From: Haloarcula amylolytica JCM 13557
GTDB taxonomy: Archaea; Halobacteriota; Halobacteria; Halobacteriales; Haloarculaceae
Assembly: GCF_000336615.1 (NCBI RefSeq)
Contig: NZ_AOLW01000006.1
Coordinates: forward strand, 248,001-312,000
Direction of reading: 5' to 3'
Length of the DNA stretch: 64,000 bases
The notes under the pieces are model-generated. The model did not search any database. It was not told where the DNA came from and saw only the letters and a list, made by a program, of their open reading frames with translations. The position numbers and the translations under genes are program-made. This document shows, piece by piece, positions 8,404 to 16,807 of this stretch (position 1 is its first letter; each line of letters begins with the position of its first letter).

Positions 8404-8681
8404 CAGGCCGCACCCCCTGCCGTCTCCTCACCCTCTCCGTACGTCCGTTCCAGATACGCGACGATGTTCGCGCTCTCGGACATCGTGACGCCGGTGTTCT
8501 CGTCGACGATGGCCGGGACGGTCCGCTTGCCGGACAGTCGCTTGACAACGTCGCGGTCGGCGTGCATCGGCTCGACGAACCGCGACTGGTAGTCGAGGTC
8601 GTAGGCGTCCAGCTTCCGGACGACGCGCTCACAGAACGGACACGCCTGCAACCGGTACAGCGTGATATCGGACTCGCTCAT
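8403..8681 (-). CDS. Glutaredoxin / GST N-terminal-domain protein
   Basis: 92 residues. The thioredoxin-fold dithiol is CPFC (Cys14, Cys17) in LYRLQACPFCERVVRKLD. The cis-proline loop KRTVPAIVDENTG and the later MSESANIVAYLERTYG match glutaredoxin-like proteins with glutathione S-transferase N-domain features. Haloarchaea use gamma-glutamylcysteine rather than glutathione, so the thiol partner is probably that; this is family knowledge, not seen in the DNA. First gene of a minus-strand operon with the redoxin and Sua5. Divergent from the CNNM gene with about 100 bp between starts. Confidence 0.9.
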   Translation of the reverse strand: MSESDITLYRLQACPFCERVVRKLDAYDLDYQSRFVEPMHADRDVVKRLSGKRTVPAIVDENTGVTMSESANIVAYLERTYGEGEETAGGAA

Positions 8682-8779
8682 ACTCTGTGGAGTGATACGC
8701 GTGAAAGCCGGGTAAGGGCTTCGCTGACAACCCCTTCATGACAAGCCTTAATCCGCACCCATTACAACTTCGACCGTTG

Positions 8780-10165
8780 ATGGCCCTGGATCCACCTGCG
8801 CCGTTTGAGCTGTCTACAGCGATGTTGCAGGCTATCGAATACGCCGGCGTCATGATTCCCGAAACCGTGGTGCTGGTCGGTGGTACCGCCACTATCGTCT
8901 TCCTCATCGTCCTGTCGGCGTTCTTCTCGTCCTCGGAGATCGCCATGTTCTCGTTGCCCGCACACCGGACGGAGTCACTCGTCGAGGACGGCGTGCCGGG
9001 TGCGAAGACGCTCAAGCAACTCAAAGCGGACCCCCATCGCCTGCTCGTGACGATTCTCGTGGGGAACAACCTCGTCAACATCGCGATGTCGTCTATCGCG
9101 ACGGGACTACTGGCGATGTATCTCTCACAGGGGCAAGCCGTCGCCGTCGCGACGTTCGGAATCACGGCTATCGTGCTGCTGTTCGGCGAGAGCGCGCCAA
9201 AGAGCTACGCCGTCGAGAATACCGAATCCTGGGCGCTGCGCATCTCCAAGCCGCTCAAGGTCGCCGAGAAGGTGCTGCTCCCGCTCATCCTGCTGTTCGA
9301 CTACCTCACGCGCGTCGTCAACAAGATCACCGGGGGGCGCTCCGCTATCGAGACCTCCTACGTCACCCGCGAAGAGATACAGGACATCATCGAGACGGGA
9401 GAGCGCGAAGGTGTCCTCGACGAGGACGAACGGGAGATGCTCCAGCGCACGCTGCGGTTCAACGACACCATTGCCAAGGAAGTGATGACGCCGCGGCTGG
9501 ACATGACGGCCGTCGCCAAGGACGCCTCCGTCGAGGAAGCGCTGGAGACCTGTATCCAGAGCGGCCACGCCCGCATCCCGGTCTACGAGGGAAGTCTGGA
9601 CAACGTTATCGGCGTCATCCACATCCGCGACCTCGTTCGGGACCTCAACTACGGCGAGGCGCTGGCCCGCGATATGGACCTCGAAGACCTCATCGAGCCG
9701 ACCCTGCACGTCCCCGAATCGAAGAACGTCGACGACCTGTTGACCGAGATGCGGGCCGAGCGCCTCCACATGGTCATCGTCATCGACGAGTTCGGGACCA
9801 CCGAGGGGCTGGTGACGATGGAGGACCTGACCGAGGAGATTGTCGGCGAGATACTCGAAGGCGAAGAGGAAGAGCCGATCGAGTACGTCGACGACGACAC
9901 GGTCACGGTCAAAGGCGAGGTCAACATCGAGGAGGTCAACGAGGCACTGGACCTTGAACTGCCCGAAGGCGAGGAGTTCGAGACCATCGCCGGCTTCATC
10001 TTCAACCGGGCGGGCCGACTGGTCGAGGAGGGCGAGACCATCACCTACGACGGTGTTGAAATCCGTGTCGAACAGGTCGAGAACACGCGCATCATGAAGG
10101 CTCGCGTTGTCCGCCTCGAAACCGACGAAACAGAGTCAGTCGACGCCGAAGAGGCCACGGACTGA
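8780..10165 (+). CDS. CNNM/CorC-HlyC family membrane protein with CBS domains
   Basis: 461 residues from MALDPPAPFELS. An upstream Met at 8738 adds 14 residues, but that segment contains cttaat near 8748 at promoter distance from 8780. A CNNM (DUF21) domain of three to four membrane segments comes first, with FFSSSEIAMFSLPAHR and LVGNNLVNIAMSS. Next come two CBS repeats (EVMTPRLDMTAVAKDAS and LHMVIVIDEFGTTEGLVTMED) and the CorC_HlyC domain ending near residue 440. The bacterial family takes part in magnesium or cobalt efflux, and CNNMs transport or sense magnesium; substrate here is an inference. Name 'hemolysin' in databases is historical. Confidence 0.9.
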   Translation: MALDPPAPFELSTAMLQAIEYAGVMIPETVVLVGGTATIVFLIVLSAFFSSSEIAMFSLPAHRTESLVEDGVPGAKTLKQLKADPHRLLVTILVGNNLVNIAMSSIATGLLAMYLSQGQAVAVATFGITAIVLLFGESAPKSYAVENTESWALRISKPLKVAEKVLLPLILLFDYLTRVVNKITGGRSAIETSYVTREEIQDIIETGEREGVLDEDEREMLQRTLRFNDTIAKEVMTPRLDMTAVAKDASVEEALETCIQSGHARIPVYEGSLDNVIGVIHIRDLVRDLNYGEALARDMDLEDLIEPTLHVPESKNVDDLLTEMRAERLHMVIVIDEFGTTEGLVTMEDLTEEIVGEILEGEEEEPIEYVDDDTVTVKGEVNIEEVNEALDLELPEGEEFETIAGFIFNRAGRLVEEGETITYDGVEIRVEQVENTRIMKARVVRLETDETESVDAEEATD

Positions 10166-10215
10166 TTCCAGTCGGTAGCAGTCGTTTTACCTCGGTCGCC
10201 GTCGACAGTAGTGGT

Positions 10216-10587
10216 ATGGGCTATCACCACCTCGCGGTCGACGACATCGAGCCGACACCGGACCGACCCAGTGTCCAGCGCTCCATCAGTGACGCGGCCG
10301 GTCTCGAAAACGCGGCCGTGAACGTCTACGAGGTCGCTCCCGGCGAGGATATCCCGCTCGCGTACCACTACCACGATAATCAGGAGGAACTGTTCTACGT
10401 CCTCTCGGGGACGCTCGCCGTCGAGACGCCGGAGCAGACCTACGAGGTCGGCGAAGACGAGGCGTTCGTCGTCGAACCGGACAGCCCCCAGCGGGCGCAC
10501 AACCCCGAGTCGGCGACCGAATCAGTACGGACGCTCGTCGTCGGCGCGCCCGCGGTGGACGACGTCCACCCGTACGACCCCGAGTAA
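10216..10587 (+). CDS. Small cupin-domain protein
   Basis: 123 residues forming a single cupin barrel. Motif 1 is AYHYHDNQEELFYVLSGTL, with the two His and the Glu that bind a metal in this family; motif 2 is near VVEPDSPQRAHNPE with the third His. The fold is that of small metal-binding cupins; many have no assigned substrate, so no reaction is given. Starts 50 bp after the CNNM gene on the same strand, but the gap holds its own TATA-like sequence (ttttacc, 10185), so co-transcription is uncertain. Confidence 0.88.
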   Translation: MGYHHLAVDDIEPTPDRPSVQRSISDAAGLENAAVNVYEVAPGEDIPLAYHYHDNQEELFYVLSGTLAVETPEQTYEVGEDEAFVVEPDSPQRAHNPESATESVRTLVVGAPAVDDVHPYDPE

Positions 10588-10617
10588 GCCGAGCGTCGCG
10601 ATCGTTCCGTTGGCCCG

Positions 10618-10830
10618 CTACTGGAGCGTAATGGCATAGGTCAGTGCGAACAGCAGTATCGCGCCGGTCGCGACGTTGATAGCCGTCAGTTCCGCCGCGC
10701 CGATGACGCTCAGCCCCCAGACGATAGTGGCCGCAAACACCGTCGAGAGTACGACGTTCATCGCGATGAGTACCCGCGGGTCACCCTGCGACCCGCTCGC
10801 CCCCTCCTCGAACCCGTCCGCGTCGCTCAT
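10618..10830 (-). CDS. Two-helix membrane protein, function unknown
   Basis: 70 residues starting MSDADGFEEGASGSQGDPRVL. The Met at 10830 is chosen over 10932 because the extension is Arg/Pro-rich and unlike a coding haloarchaeal N-terminus. An acidic N-tail is followed by two membrane helices, about residues 21-41 (LIAMNVVLSTVFAATIVWGL) and 45-67. Such proteins are widespread in haloarchaea without a known role. Convergent with the cupin gene, divergent from the next membrane protein. Confidence 0.65.
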   Translation of the reverse strand: MSDADGFEEGASGSQGDPRVLIAMNVVLSTVFAATIVWGLSVIGAAELTAINVATGAILLFALTYAITLQ

Positions 10831-10954
10831 GCCCACGAACACGGACGGGACGCCCCTTAGCTCTTTGGCAGTGCCCGGCGTGCCCGTCCTGTCCGCTCCG
10901 GCCGGGCGCGGTCGAGTCGCGCAACTAAACACGCTCGGAGCCCAACACGGGCGT

Positions 10955-11269
10955 ATGAACGTTCAAAACCGTCATGGGGACCCGGTCGACCCGGTCCCGT
11001 TTCTCGTCTGTACCGCGACGGCGGTGATGCTGCTGTTCTCCGTCGGCCCGCTGTACGGCCTCGCGTACGGGCTGCCAGTGTGGGCCGGCCTGACCGTTGC
11101 GACAGCCGGCACCGTCGCTGTCTCCGCCGTCGCGTACCACCGTCTGGTCTGGACGGCCCCGCCGCCCTGGGTACAGATCGCCCCGGAACTCCGATTTCAG
11201 CGGCTCATCTACATCGGTATCGGCTTCGCTGTCTTGCTGGTTGCCGTCTCGGCTCCGCTGGCCCTGTGA
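10955..11269 (+). CDS. Three-helix membrane protein, function unknown
   Basis: 104 residues starting MNVQNRHGDPVDPVPF. Three hydrophobic segments are visible: about residues 14-40, 42-61 and 84-103. There is a short polar loop with APPPWVQIAPELRFQR between the second and third. The AUG is preceded by gagcccaacacgggcgt with no strong ribosome site, as usual here. The next gene starts 30 bp later on the same strand, so the two may be co-expressed. No family recognised. Confidence 0.7.
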   Translation: MNVQNRHGDPVDPVPFLVCTATAVMLLFSVGPLYGLAYGLPVWAGLTVATAGTVAVSAVAYHRLVWTAPPPWVQIAPELRFQRLIYIGIGFAVLLVAVSAPLAL

Positions 11270-11299
11270 TTTACTACCCCGGTACGCATGTGGACTGGT

Positions 11300-11713
11300 A
11301 TGCGCGAGGTCGAACGCTCTCGGTTCGTGATGGCGCGGCCGCCGGCTGTCCACCGCACGCTCTCGCCGGAGGCGGTCGTCGCGGCGGAGGGGACGTTCAC
11401 GGTGACGGCCGTCGAAGAGACTGATACGGGAACCCTGGTTACTGCCGCCGGCCCCGGGATGTCGGTCCCGCTGCGCTTCGAATCGCGGGACGACGGGCTC
11501 CGGTACACCGCCGAGGGCGAGGTCGGCCCCTTCGACCATCTGGAGACGCAGATTACTGTCACGCCGGAAGAGAACGGGTCTCGACTCACGATGCGCTCGA
11601 CCGTCTCGCTGAACCTGCCGCTCCCCTTTGCCGACCGCATCGCCGTCTGGAAGCGCGGCAACGAGCTAGAGCGGGCTATCGAAGACCTGGCGGCCGACGT
11701 ACCCGGTGCGTGA
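11300..11713 (+). CDS. SRPBCC/START-like ligand-binding domain protein
   Basis: 137 residues from MREVERSRFVMARPPAV; another Met four codons upstream (11288) is possible. The pattern MREVERSRFVMA, a central LRFESRDDGLRYTAEGEV strand pair and a long C-terminal helix (KRGNELERAIEDLA) match the SRPBCC superfamily (polyketide cyclase / CoxG-like). These proteins form a hydrophobic cavity; the ligand is unknown. No membrane segment or signal peptide. Follows the membrane-protein gene by 30 bp. Confidence 0.78.
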   Translation: MREVERSRFVMARPPAVHRTLSPEAVVAAEGTFTVTAVEETDTGTLVTAAGPGMSVPLRFESRDDGLRYTAEGEVGPFDHLETQITVTPEENGSRLTMRSTVSLNLPLPFADRIAVWKRGNELERAIEDLAADVPGA

Positions 11714-11808
11714 GCCGGCGACGGCGCATCCGGCCCGTTCGGCGCTGGTCGTGAGACGACTGCACACAACCACGGTACGTTTAGTAGCCGTAATTTCAAT
11801 ATACGATC

Positions 11809-12015
11809 ATGAGCATCCTCGACAGCGTCAAGGACGCACTCACGTCACAGTCGGACACGAAGTCCCGGCCGGACGACGGGTCCAAGGGGGCGTACTGGTG
11901 TGACGACTGCGGCGTTCGCATCAGGGATGTCGAACTGGAGGGCGAACCGGTCTGTCCGGACTGCGGCGAGGAGATGCGGTTCGAGCGTGCGGCCGGTCGT
12001 GACTGCGCCTGCTAA
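11809..12015 (+). CDS. Small zinc-ribbon protein
   Basis: 68 residues with two CxxC knuckles, WCDDCG and CPDCG, separated by 16 residues, giving a zinc ribbon from about residue 31 to 52. An extra Cys-Ala-Cys closes the C-terminus. The N-terminal 25 residues are polar and likely flexible. Preceded by a good TATA-like element (tttcaatata, 11790-11799), close enough for an almost leaderless transcript. Its stop codon (12013-12015) overlaps the stop of the convergent COG0523 metallochaperone gene (12012-12014), an arrangement that suggests a stable pairing with zinc handling, though this is inference. Confidence 0.8.
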   Translation: MSILDSVKDALTSQSDTKSRPDDGSKGAYWCDDCGVRIRDVELEGEPVCPDCGEEMRFERAAGRDCAC

Positions 12016-13298
12016 GGGCTCCGGATAACCGTCTCATCCCCCTGTTCTGCCGGGAACGGCCCCGTGAGCGACTCGCTGTCCGTCCATTCCTCGTCCGTGA
12101 CGAGCGCGTCGTCGAGCGCCGTCCGAAGGGCGTCTTCGTCGTAGTCTGTTCCAATGAACACCAGTTCAGTCCGGCGGTCGCCGTGTTCGTCGTGCCAGTC
12201 GAGTTCCGGCCGGTTCGAGCGGTACATATCCCGCTCGACTTCGGGCAGGCTCGCGATCCAGGGTCCCTGTGCTTCGGCCCGTATCGAGGGGCCGGCCTGG
12301 CCGATGACGACGCGGCGCTCGGTGCCCGCCAGCCAAACGGTGCCCTTCGAGCGGACGACACCCGACGGGAGGTCCCGCAGCACGTCGGCGAGCCGGTCGG
12401 GGTGGAACGGCCGGCGGCGGCGGTAGGTGTAGGAGGTGACGCCGTACACGTCCTCGGGATGGTGGTGGCCGTCGTGTCCGTGGCCGGTGTCGTCTGCATC
12501 ACCCTCGACACCGTGGTCGTGGCCGTCTTCGCCATGGCTATGCCCAGCGTCGGCCAGCGCTCGCTTCCAGCCCGGCAGGTCGTTGATTTCGGTCTGATCG
12601 AACAGCTTGCGGTCGAACAGCCGGTCGGGAGCGACCTCTGAGAAGGTCGTTCGGATGGTCTCGGCGTCGGGCTGGAGCGCCCGTACCAACTCTTCGGCTT
12701 CGTCCAGTTCCGCGTCCGTACAGAGGTCCGTCTTGTTCATCACAACGAGGTTCGACAGTTCGACCTGTTCGACCATCAAATCCGAGAGCGGGCGGTCGGC
12801 GTCGGCGGCCGCTGCGTCGGTGGTATCCCCATCGGCGCTCGCTTCCACGGCCCCCCGGCGCTCCGGCGTCTCGCCGGCGAATGAGTCGAGAAACAGTCGG
12901 GTATCCAGTACGGTCACGAGCGTGTCGACCCGATACAGCGCGGCCACGCGCGACTCGGTAGTGAACAGCCGCGCTACCGGTGCCGGCTCGGAGATGCCAG
13001 AGGACTCGACGACGAGCGCGTCGAAGTCCCGGTCGTTCGCCAGCCGGACGACCGCCGTTTCGAGGTCGTCCTGCAGTTCACAGCAGATACAGCCGTTGGA
13101 TAGCTCCGCGACGCCGTCGTCGACGTCCAGTTCCGACCCTTCCGCGATGAGTTCGGCGTCGACGTTGACCGTCCCCATATCGTTGACGAGGACGGCGATG
13201 TCGCGGTCGCCGGCCTCGGTCAGCAGGTGGTTCAGCAGCGTCGTCTTCCCGGCCCCGAGGCTCCCGGAGAGAATCGTGACGGGAATGGTGTCGCGCAT
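12012..13298 (-). CDS. COG0523 (CobW/ZNG-type) GTP-dependent metallochaperone
   Basis: 428 residues from MRDTIPVTILSGSLG; the longer frame from 13352 adds 18 residues. G1 is GSLGAGKTTLLNH, the metal motif NGCICCEL (CxCC) is intact, switch-like DALVVESSGISEP follows, and the guanine motif is VVMNKTDL. A long loop after about residue 255 is rich in His and Asp (GHSHGEDGHDHG and GHGHDGHHHPED), which probably binds zinc. The C-terminal CobW domain has RRRRPFHPDRLADVL. Members move zinc or cobalt into client enzymes; which metal is not shown by sequence, though the His loop and neighbouring zinc ribbon favour zinc. Divergent from the 98-residue gene and Get3-like ATPase. Confidence 0.9.
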   Translation of the reverse strand: MRDTIPVTILSGSLGAGKTTLLNHLLTEAGDRDIAVLVNDMGTVNVDAELIAEGSELDVDDGVAELSNGCICCELQDDLETAVVRLANDRDFDALVVESSGISEPAPVARLFTTESRVAALYRVDTLVTVLDTRLFLDSFAGETPERRGAVEASADGDTTDAAAADADRPLSDLMVEQVELSNLVVMNKTDLCTDAELDEAEELVRALQPDAETIRTTFSEVAPDRLFDRKLFDQTEINDLPGWKRALADAGHSHGEDGHDHGVEGDADDTGHGHDGHHHPEDVYGVTSYTYRRRRPFHPDRLADVLRDLPSGVVRSKGTVWLAGTERRVVIGQAGPSIRAEAQGPWIASLPEVERDMYRSNRPELDWHDEHGDRRTELVFIGTDYDEDALRTALDDALVTDEEWTDSESLTGPFPAEQGDETVIRSP

Positions 13299-13441
13299 AC
13301 CTCCCGTTGTGGGCCGGCTCCCTTCAAATCGCGCCTCGTTTCCAGTAGTCAAACACGACCGCGTCCGGCCATACGCATGGGCGCTGTCGACGGGTAACTG
13401 CGACAGCTTTTACTCCGTGCCTCTCGCACACACGACCCACG

Positions 13442-13738
13442 ATGGAACTGGCCGACCGAATCGAGCGCTTTCGCCGGACGCTGCGGGAGTGGGCCCGCGG
13501 GCTGTACCACGGCATGATAACGCATCCGGCCTACGAGAAAATCGAGAAGGAGGCCGAGGACATCGAGGACGCGTTCATGCTGGCCTGTTTCCCCGACGCC
13601 TTCGGCATCCCCTCGCCGGTGTCGTACTACACCGCCGAACTGCTGCCGTACCTCGAAGACACCTTCGAGGCCTGGGAGCGGCGGCTGTGGGACCGGGGCT
13701 CGTACATCGAACGCAAGGGACAGCAGTACCACTTCTGA
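13442..13738 (+). CDS. Conserved 98-residue protein coupled to the Get3-like ATPase
   Basis: Soluble acidic protein with no signal or membrane segment. The N-terminal half is an amphipathic helix pair (MELADRIERFRRTLREWARG), and the rest is rich in aromatic residues (SPVSYYTAELLPYLEDTFE). No known domain is recognised. Its stop TGA shares one base with the ATG of the next gene (TGATG at 13736-13740), so translation is coupled to the ATPase. That points to a partner or regulator of the ATPase; there is no direct evidence. TATA-like element near 13407-13416 (gcttttactc). Confidence 0.8.
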   Translation: MELADRIERFRRTLREWARGLYHGMITHPAYEKIEKEAEDIEDAFMLACFPDAFGIPSPVSYYTAELLPYLEDTFEAWERRLWDRGSYIERKGQQYHF

Positions 13739-14712
13739 TGGAGCCGTTCGTCTTCTTCGGCGGCAAGGGCGGGGTCGGCAAGACCACCGTCTCCTGTGCG
13801 TACGGAGTGAAATCCGCACGCGCGGGCCTGGATACGCTCGTCGTCTCGACGGACCCTGCCCACTCCGTCACCGACGTGTTCGACCAGTCGTTCAGCGACG
13901 ACCCGGAGTCCGTCGAGGGCGTCGACGGCCTCGACGCGATGGAGATCGACCCGGAGACCGAGGCTCAGCGCCACCTGGACGGCATCCGCAACGACCTCTC
14001 CGAGCAGGTGTCGGCGGCGATGGTCAACGAGATCAACCAGCAACTCGAGATGGCCCACCAGACGCCGGGGGCCTACGAGTCGGCGCTGTTCGACCGCTTC
14101 GTCGACGTGATGCGCAACGCCGACCCGTACGACCGGGTCGTCTTCGACACCTCCCCGACCGGCAGCACGCTCCGCCTGCTCGGCCTGCCGGAGTTCCTCG
14201 AAGGGTGGATCGACCGGCTGATGCACAAACGCGAGAAGAGCATCGACCTCTTCGAGAAGGCCGCTATCGGCAGCAACGAGCCCCGGCGCGTCATGGACGG
14301 CGACCCGGTGCTTGCCCGCCTGCAGGACCGCAAGGAGTTCTTCGAGTTCGCCGGCGGCGCGCTCCAGGCCGACGCCGCCTTCTTCCTCGTGCTCAATCCC
14401 GACCAGCTCTCGGTCAACGAGACGCGGCGCGCCATCGCCGAGATGCGTGAGCGCGACCTCTCGGTTCGGGGCCTCGTCGCGAACAAGCTCACGCCCGAAC
14501 CGGACCCCGACGAAAACGGCCGCGGGGCCCGCTATCTCAGGGACCGCGTCGCCACTGAGAACGAGCGGCTTCAGGAGGTCCGAGAGACGCTCGACCCGCC
14601 GCTGGTCGCGGAAATCACGACCCGCACGGCGGAGGTGAAAGGCGACCTGCTCGACGATGTCGCCGCCGAATTCGACGTCGAGACGGACGCCGAGGCACCG
14701 ACGTTCGTCTGA
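13738..14712 (+). CDS. ArsA/Get3-type ATPase
   Basis: 324 residues, one ATPase domain. The deviant P-loop KGGVGKTT (with the signature Lys), VVSTDPAHSVTDVFDQ and FDTSPTGSTLRLLGLPE are the family's ATP and switch motifs. One domain fits Get3, which acts as a dimer, rather than the double-domain bacterial arsenic pump ArsA. No CxxC zinc pair of eukaryotic Get3 is seen. Archaeal Get3 can bind tail-anchored proteins; no arsenic genes are nearby, so membrane-protein targeting is the better guess. Translationally coupled to the 98-residue gene upstream. Confidence 0.92.
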   Translation: MEPFVFFGGKGGVGKTTVSCAYGVKSARAGLDTLVVSTDPAHSVTDVFDQSFSDDPESVEGVDGLDAMEIDPETEAQRHLDGIRNDLSEQVSAAMVNEINQQLEMAHQTPGAYESALFDRFVDVMRNADPYDRVVFDTSPTGSTLRLLGLPEFLEGWIDRLMHKREKSIDLFEKAAIGSNEPRRVMDGDPVLARLQDRKEFFEFAGGALQADAAFFLVLNPDQLSVNETRRAIAEMRERDLSVRGLVANKLTPEPDPDENGRGARYLRDRVATENERLQEVRETLDPPLVAEITTRTAEVKGDLLDDVAAEFDVETDAEAPTFV

Positions 14713-14820
14713 GCCGGCGACCCGCCGCTCATGTGTGGGCCGCGCATAACCGATAAGTAATCAGATATTAGATTTTCGTTGATAGTCGAAGCCGTGTGAC
14801 CGAGCGTATTCTGACGGATT

Positions 14821-14855
14821 TGAGATATATAAGAAATATATAATAACTATTAATA
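14821..14855 (+). promoter_or_regulatory. AT-rich promoter region of cstA
   Basis: The stretch gatatataagaaatatata and the following aataactattaat is unusually AT-rich for this genome and contains several TATA-box candidates 30-65 bp upstream of the cstA start at 14887. A tight box near 14845-14856 gives a short leader. Several overlapping boxes may allow regulated start-site choice, which is inference. Confidence 0.6.
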
Positions 14856-14886
14856 GCTTGATGTTGGTTACCATTCATGCACATAC

Positions 14887-16752
14887 ATGACACAGGTAAT
14901 CTGGATCGTCCTGGCAGTACTGGTGACGTTCAGCGTGGGGTACCTGGGGTATTCGAAGTACCTCGCGCGGTTCCTCGAACTCGACAACGCCAACGAGACT
15001 CCGGCACACAAGTACGAAGACGGGCAGGAATACGTCCCGTCGAAGAAACCGGTGTTGCTGGGTCACCACTACTCCAGTATCGCGGGTGGGGCACCGATTG
15101 TCGGACCGATTACTGCGGGGGCCATCTGGGGGTGGGTTCCCGCACTGCTGTGGATCGCCATCGGCAACCCGCTGATGGGCAGCGTCCACGACTTCGTCTC
15201 GCTGTCGGGGTCGCTCCGACACGAAGGGAAGTCCATCGGCTACATCGTCGGTGAGTACGTCGGCGAGGGCGGGAAGAACATGCTGCTGTGGTTCGCGTTC
15301 CTGACGATTATCCTCGTCGTCGCAGTGTTCGCGCTGGTGGTCGGGATCGTGTTCAACGCCTATCCCGAGGTGGTGACGGCGTCGCTGGTCTACATCGTCC
15401 TCGCGCTGGCGTTCGGCGTGTACCTTTACCAGCTCAACGGCCCGTTCATCCCCGGCACAGTCCTGTTCGTCGCAGGCGTTTTCGCCGGCGTCTACGCCGG
15501 GATTCAGTTCCCGATTGCCCTGTTCGAGCCGACGGCCGAACGGACCGCGGAGATATCCGTCATCGTGTTGCTCGGCGGGAGCGGTTCCTGGGTGCCTGGC
15601 GCGAGCGCACTGGGCGGCAACACTGCGGCGTGGATACCGGTCATCATGGCCTACGCCGCCGTCGCCAGCGCGCTCCCGGTGTGGGTGTTGCTCCAGCCGC
15701 GTGACTACCTCTCCTCGTTCCTGCTGTACACCGGCGTCGGCGGCGCGCTGCTCGCCATTATCGTCGGGACCATCCTCGGCTCGTCGAGCCAGCCGCTGGT
15801 CATCGACAGCTCGCTGGGTGCGTTCAACGGCTTCTGGGGCGTCGAGGGTGCGGGCCTGTACCCGCTGTTCCCGCTGCTGTTCATCACCATCGCCTGTGGA
15901 ACCATCAGCGGCTTCCACTCGCTGGTCTCCTCCGGGACGACGGCGAAGCAACTCGATAAGGAGACCGACGCCCGCCTCATCGGCTACGGCGGGATGCTCG
16001 GCGAGGGGCTGCTCGCGGCCGTCGCGCTGTCGACGCTCGCGGTCGCCGGCTTCCCCGACCCCGCGGGCGGTATCGGCGCGGCGCTGCCGAACTTCGCGAC
16101 CGGTGGTGGCATCATCCTGACGAGCCTCGGCCTCCCACAGTCCTTCGGCGCGCCGTTCATGGCGCTCGTCCTCGTGAGCTTCCTGCTTACGTCTACTGAC
16201 ACGGCTGTCCGGCTCGGCCGCTACATGATGGAAGAGATCGTCGGCCTGCCGGCCGGCCAGACGTCGACTGGCCTCGACGTGGGCGGCGGCATCCGTTCGA
16301 CGCTGGGCGAACTCGGCCGCGGTCGGTACACGAACCCGATCATCCAGTGTGTCCTCGCGTACGTGATGGTCATCTCCGGCCAGTGGGTCGTCCTGTGGGC
16401 GCTGTTCGGCGGTGCGAACCAGCTGCTGGCCGCGCTCGCACTGCTGACCGCGACGGTCTGGCTGGCTAACTGGGACAAGAGCAAACAGCTGTACTCCACG
16501 GGCGTACCGATGGCCGTCATGGTGGCGATAACCGTGCTCGGCCTCGGCTGGCTCGCGTTCTACCAGAACATCTACCAGACGATTATCGTGGGCGGTGCGA
16601 GCGGTGTGCAACTGTTCGCAACGATTATCCAGACGCTTCTGGCACTGACCCTCATCGGCCTCGCTCTGGCGCTGGTCAAGAAGGGGTACGACAACATCAG
16701 CACCGTCCGCGAGAGCTACGGCGGCGGTGCCGTCGAACCGAGCGACGACTGA
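14887..16752 (+). CDS. cstA: Carbon starvation protein A (pyruvate/peptide transporter family)
   Basis: 621-residue polytopic membrane protein of the CstA family, with about 15-18 hydrophobic segments. Family signatures are FGHxF-like GHHYSSIAGGAPIVGP near residues 59-75, and FHSLVSSGTTAKQLDKE near the middle. In bacteria members import pyruvate or peptides during carbon limitation; substrate here is not fixed by sequence. Starts 172 bp after the ATPase gene behind its own AT-rich promoter. The C-terminal tail is cytosolic and acidic. No response-regulator partner is adjacent. Confidence 0.93.
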   Translation: MTQVIWIVLAVLVTFSVGYLGYSKYLARFLELDNANETPAHKYEDGQEYVPSKKPVLLGHHYSSIAGGAPIVGPITAGAIWGWVPALLWIAIGNPLMGSVHDFVSLSGSLRHEGKSIGYIVGEYVGEGGKNMLLWFAFLTIILVVAVFALVVGIVFNAYPEVVTASLVYIVLALAFGVYLYQLNGPFIPGTVLFVAGVFAGVYAGIQFPIALFEPTAERTAEISVIVLLGGSGSWVPGASALGGNTAAWIPVIMAYAAVASALPVWVLLQPRDYLSSFLLYTGVGGALLAIIVGTILGSSSQPLVIDSSLGAFNGFWGVEGAGLYPLFPLLFITIACGTISGFHSLVSSGTTAKQLDKETDARLIGYGGMLGEGLLAAVALSTLAVAGFPDPAGGIGAALPNFATGGGIILTSLGLPQSFGAPFMALVLVSFLLTSTDTAVRLGRYMMEEIVGLPAGQTSTGLDVGGGIRSTLGELGRGRYTNPIIQCVLAYVMVISGQWVVLWALFGGANQLLAALALLTATVWLANWDKSKQLYSTGVPMAVMVAITVLGLGWLAFYQNIYQTIIVGGASGVQLFATIIQTLLALTLIGLALALVKKGYDNISTVRESYGGGAVEPSDD

Positions 16753-16807
16753 CGCAACCGATCACTTCTCCGTTTTTTCGGCACTGACAGCGACTGCTAC
16801 CCGAGCG

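Noticed and set aside
14875-16611. 578-residue minus-strand frame over cstA
   Set aside because: Antisense shadow: Gln/Arg/Asp-rich and without hydrophobic or catalytic motifs.
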